NCBI GenBank assembly: GCA_016295275.1
Contig: JAEDLN010000126.1
Location: forward strand, 1-7,044
Reading direction: 5' to 3'
Length of the DNA: 7,044 nucleotides
Source of the DNA: Kiritimatiellia bacterium
Lineage (GTDB): Bacteria; Verrucomicrobiota; Kiritimatiellia; RFP12; UBA3636
Shown here: positions 5,292-7,044 of the stretch, one piece after another
Numbering within the stretch: position 1 is the stretch's first letter
How the letters are laid out: each line of letters begins with the position of its first letter
The notes under the pieces: model-generated
Databases searched by the model: none
What the model was told of the DNA's origin: nothing
The model's input: the letters and a program-made list of their open reading frames with translations, nothing else
Made by a program: the position numbers and the translations under genes

Positions 5292-6509
5292 TCAGGTCGT
5301 GTACTCGCCATTGATTTTAACGTATTCGTAGGAAAAATCGGTGGTATAGACGGCATCCGCGCAAGTTCCCCGGTTGAGCACCACCCGTACGGTGAAGGCG
5401 CGCTGCGCCATGACGGAACTCAATGCTTCGTTTGCCTGTTCGTCGGCAACAACGCCCTTGTCGAATACGCAGACCTTGTCAAAGTAGATTTCGGTTTCGA
5501 GTTCCGCACATTTGGCACCCGAATTGCCGACGGCGGAAATGACGCGTCCCCAGTTGGGATCGCCTCCGAAACACGCCGTCTTGAAGAGCGGGGAATTTGC
5601 GATGGCGCGACAGGCCGCAAGCGCGTCCGCCGGCGTCGCCGCCTTTTCCACGGAAACCGTCACAAACTTGGTCGCCCCTTCGCCATCGCGCACGATTTGC
5701 TGCGCCAACGAAAGCTGTACCGCCGAAACGGCCTCCAGAAATTCGCTCCAACCCGGCTTTCCGGGAGCCAGAGCGGATCCGCCGGCGGCGCCATTGGCAA
5801 AGAGCAGAAGCGTATCGTTTGTGCTCTGATCGCCATCGACCGTAATCCGGTTGAAGCTGTGCTCGGCACCGATCTTGACGGCCTTGCGCAAGGCGGAGGC
5901 GGAGACCTTGGCATCGGTCGTGAGGAAAATCAGCGTCGTCGCCAGATTCGGGCAAATCATGCCGGCGCCCTTGCACATGCCGCCGACCGTATAGACGCGA
6001 CCGTTCGCCTCAAAATGGACGGCTGCCTGCTTCGGCACGGTATCGGTTGTCAGAATCGCCCAGGCCGCATCGCTGCCGCCGCCTGCGGAAAGCCCCTCCG
6101 CAAGCCGCGGAATACCCGCCAAAATGCGGTCCATCGCCAGCCGGCGCCCAATCGTACCCGTCGAACAGACCAGCATCTCCTCCGCCGGAATGCCAAGCGC
6201 TTTGGCGGCCGTCTCGCCCATGCAAGCGGCATCGCGGCGCCCCGGCTCGCCCGTGCAGGCATTGGCACACCCCACATTGACAATCACGGCGCGCGCCTTT
6301 CCCTTGGCAACCAACGGCTTATCGTACAAAACAGGGGCGGCCGGCACGTTGTTGCTCGTAAACAGCCCCGCACAATGCGCAGGCCGATCCGAAGCCAACA
6401 AGGCCATGTCGGTGCGATCCACCTTCAGACCTGCGGCAATGCCACAGGCCTTATATCCTTTAGGGGAGGTTACACCGCCTCCTGTGATCCATTGAATCGA
6501 GATACTCAT
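5292..6509 (-). CDS. argJ: Glutamate N-acetyltransferase / ornithine acetyltransferase
   Basis: ArgJ moves the acetyl group from N-acetylornithine to glutamate, releasing ornithine and regenerating N-acetylglutamate (the cyclic arginine pathway). Some members also acetylate glutamate from acetyl-CoA; the sequence does not tell which. The 405-aa protein has G10-G-G-V-T-S-P-K-G-Y19, the C115-S-T-G-T-I-G121 oxyanion region, and K180-G-A-G-M-I-C-P-N-L-A-T-T192. The precursor would cut itself between A190 and T191, leaving Thr191 as the N-terminal nucleophile of the beta chain. T223-V-D-G-D-Q-S-T-N231, F314-G-G-D-P-N-W320 and the C-terminal Y387-T-T-D-F-S-Y393 block also fit. The start agrees with the family: only about ten residues precede the first conserved block. 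A weak AGGA lies at 6520-6523. It is the first gene of the arg cluster, with a non-coding G+C-rich region upstream. Confidence 0.96.
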   Translation of the reverse strand: MSISIQWITGGGVTSPKGYKACGIAAGLKVDRTDMALLASDRPAHCAGLFTSNNVPAAPVLYDKPLVAKGKARAVIVNVGCANACTGEPGRRDAACMGETAAKALGIPAEEMLVCSTGTIGRRLAMDRILAGIPRLAEGLSAGGGSDAAWAILTTDTVPKQAAVHFEANGRVYTVGGMCKGAGMICPNLATTLIFLTTDAKVSASALRKAVKIGAEHSFNRITVDGDQSTNDTLLLFANGAAGGSALAPGKPGWSEFLEAVSAVQLSLAQQIVRDGEGATKFVTVSVEKAATPADALAACRAIANSPLFKTACFGGDPNWGRVISAVGNSGAKCAELETEIYFDKVCVFDKGVVADEQANEALSSVMAQRAFTVRVVLNRGTCADAVYTTDFSYEYVKINGEYTT

Positions 6510-6519
6510 AGGCGCGTAA

Positions 6520-6564
6520 TCCTATCAAATCGGATTGATTCCAGCAAGATTTTTGCAATGTCAA
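6520..6564 (-). promoter_or_regulatory. Possible argJ promoter and operator
   Basis: On the minus strand a perfect -35-like TTGACA lies at 6559-6564. At 17-19 nt downstream the -10 candidates (for example AATCAA, 6535-6540) match only about half of TATAAT. An alternative, TAGGAT at 6518-6523, has a poor -35 and coincides with the AGGA ribosome-binding candidate. An imperfect 16-bp dyad (6524-6539, six of eight pairs complementary) lies just downstream and could be a repressor site. This is a candidate only. Confidence 0.35.
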
Positions 6565-6599
6565 GCCATTCGACAAAGAAACGACGCCTTGCCGGCATA

Positions 6600-6900
6600 A
6601 CCGCCCCTTGCCCGCACCGCGCGCCGTTGCCGCCCCCAACGCCCATGCGGCTCGAGCCGCCGTGCGCACCGCCCGTGCGGCTTGGCGGTAGGGCGCGATG
6701 CTTGGCCGCAAGCGCCCGTGGGGGCTCCCCACCCTCCCGGCTCGCGCCGCCGCGCCATTACCCGTGGCGGCTCGCCACCGCGGTGCGCGGCTTGGCATCG
6801 TGCGCCCCGTTGGGGCGCTGGGGTGACCGGACGCCGCGCCCTGCGCGGGCCGGGAGCCCCGGCAGGCGGTAGGGGGCGCACGGAGACGCCCCCGGCAAAA
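6600..6900. repeat. Very G+C-rich non-coding tract with an array of short hairpins
   Basis: No reading frame here looks like a real protein: the conceptual translations are Arg/Pro/Ala-rich low-complexity sequence. G+C is about 78% over 6641-6700, clearly above the flanking genes. The tract contains at least seven short perfect inverted repeats: GCGGCTCGAGCCGC (6647-6660), GCTTG/CAAGC (6700-6713), GTGGGG/CCCCAC (6718-6732), GTGGCG/CGCCAC (6764-6778), GCGCCCC/GGGGCGC (6802-6818), GCCGGG/CCCGGC (6849-6863) and GGGGGCG/CGCCCCC (6872-6893). Several are preceded by CCCGT or CCCAT. None has a T-tract, so they are not standard terminators. They resemble REP/BIME-type intergenic repeats, but I cannot assign a family. 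Confidence 0.6.
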
Positions 6901-6926
6901 CTCTCAGCGTGTGCTACTTGCAATGC

Positions 6927-7017
6927 CCGTGGCCATTACGCACGCGCGGTGCGCACGCGCATTGCCCACGCAAAATTCGCACGCGCATCACGCACGACCA
7001 CGGGGCACGCGCATTAC
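6927..7017. repeat. Degenerate 13-bp tandem repeat
   Basis: Seven consecutive 13-base units fit one register without gaps, starting at 6927, 6940, 6953, 6966, 6979, 6992 and 7005. The consensus is GCACGCGCATT(A/G)C. Units 6953 and 7005 match it fully; unit 6979 differs at one position. Units 6966 and 6992 are more diverged, so the best copies are exactly 26 bp apart. Unit 6927 matches at 8 of 13. After 7017 the register fades, and the window ends at 7044. No gene is visible here. Confidence 0.75.
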
Positions 7018-7044
7018 CCGGGCGGCGCGATGGGGACATCGCGC

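Noticed and set aside
6490..6509. ARG-box-like halves (TATGAGT and ATTCAAT) at the argJ start
   Set aside because: The two halves span about 20 bp instead of the 18 bp expected for an ArgR site and lie inside the coding start; the match is too weak.
5697..6872. A long plus-strand frame opposite argJ (391 codons)
   Set aside because: It is antisense to a clear argJ, contains no recognisable domain and runs on into the repeat tract; it is a shadow frame.
6872..6893. GC-rich 7-bp stem as an intrinsic terminator
   Set aside because: No T-tract follows the stem on either strand, so it was kept only as part of the hairpin array.
6561..6923. A 120-codon minus-strand frame upstream of argJ
   Set aside because: Its translation is Arg/Pro/Gly/Ala-rich low complexity with no motif, it overlaps the hairpin array, and it reflects high G+C with few stop codons rather than a gene.
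6927..7017. CRISPR array
   Set aside because: The units are 13 bp, contiguous and degenerate, with no spacers; this is a tandem repeat, not a CRISPR.

Overview
The window is a bacterial chromosomal segment in which every recognisable gene lies on the minus strand. From high to low coordinate, the direction of transcription, it reads argJ, argB, argD, argG, a terminator, then rpsP, trmD, rplS, and a second terminator. Gene G+C content looks moderate to high. The argininosuccinate synthase is of the long, E. coli-like class, S16 and TrmD carry extra C-terminal tails, and rimM is missing between rpsP and trmD. I lean towards a PVC-type lineage (Verrucomicrobia, Kiritimatiellota or Lentisphaerae), but this is an impression from protein flavour and not a proof.

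Region 6510-7044 has no supportable gene. It holds a possible argJ promoter at 6535-6564. Next comes a roughly 78% G+C tract (about 6600-6900) packed with short perfect hairpins. The last part, 6927-7017, is a degenerate 13-bp tandem repeat. These two repeat blocks are the least explained part of the window.

Region 1867-6509 is an arginine biosynthesis cluster. ArgJ makes ornithine and recycles the acetyl group onto glutamate, ArgB phosphorylates N-acetylglutamate, ArgD transaminates the semialdehyde to N-acetylornithine, and ArgG condenses citrulline with aspartate. The spacing (33 nt, a 4-nt ATGA overlap, 54 nt) suggests one operon. argC, argF (or an equivalent) and argH must lie elsewhere. 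A strong intrinsic terminator at 1795-1828, preceded by another hairpin, closes the unit.

Region 76-1671 is the conserved rpsP-trmD-rplS translation cluster, encoding ribosomal protein S16, tRNA (guanine37-N1)-methyltransferase and ribosomal protein L19. It is closed by an intrinsic terminator at 17-48. Its leader (1672-1794) carries an 8-bp inverted repeat and regularly spaced A-tracts.

I see no transposon, CRISPR array, phage gene or defence system, and I do not think the coding part contains an undescribed system. The unusual items are the repeats upstream of argJ, the poly-Pro/poly-Arg tail of TrmD and the structured rpsP leader.
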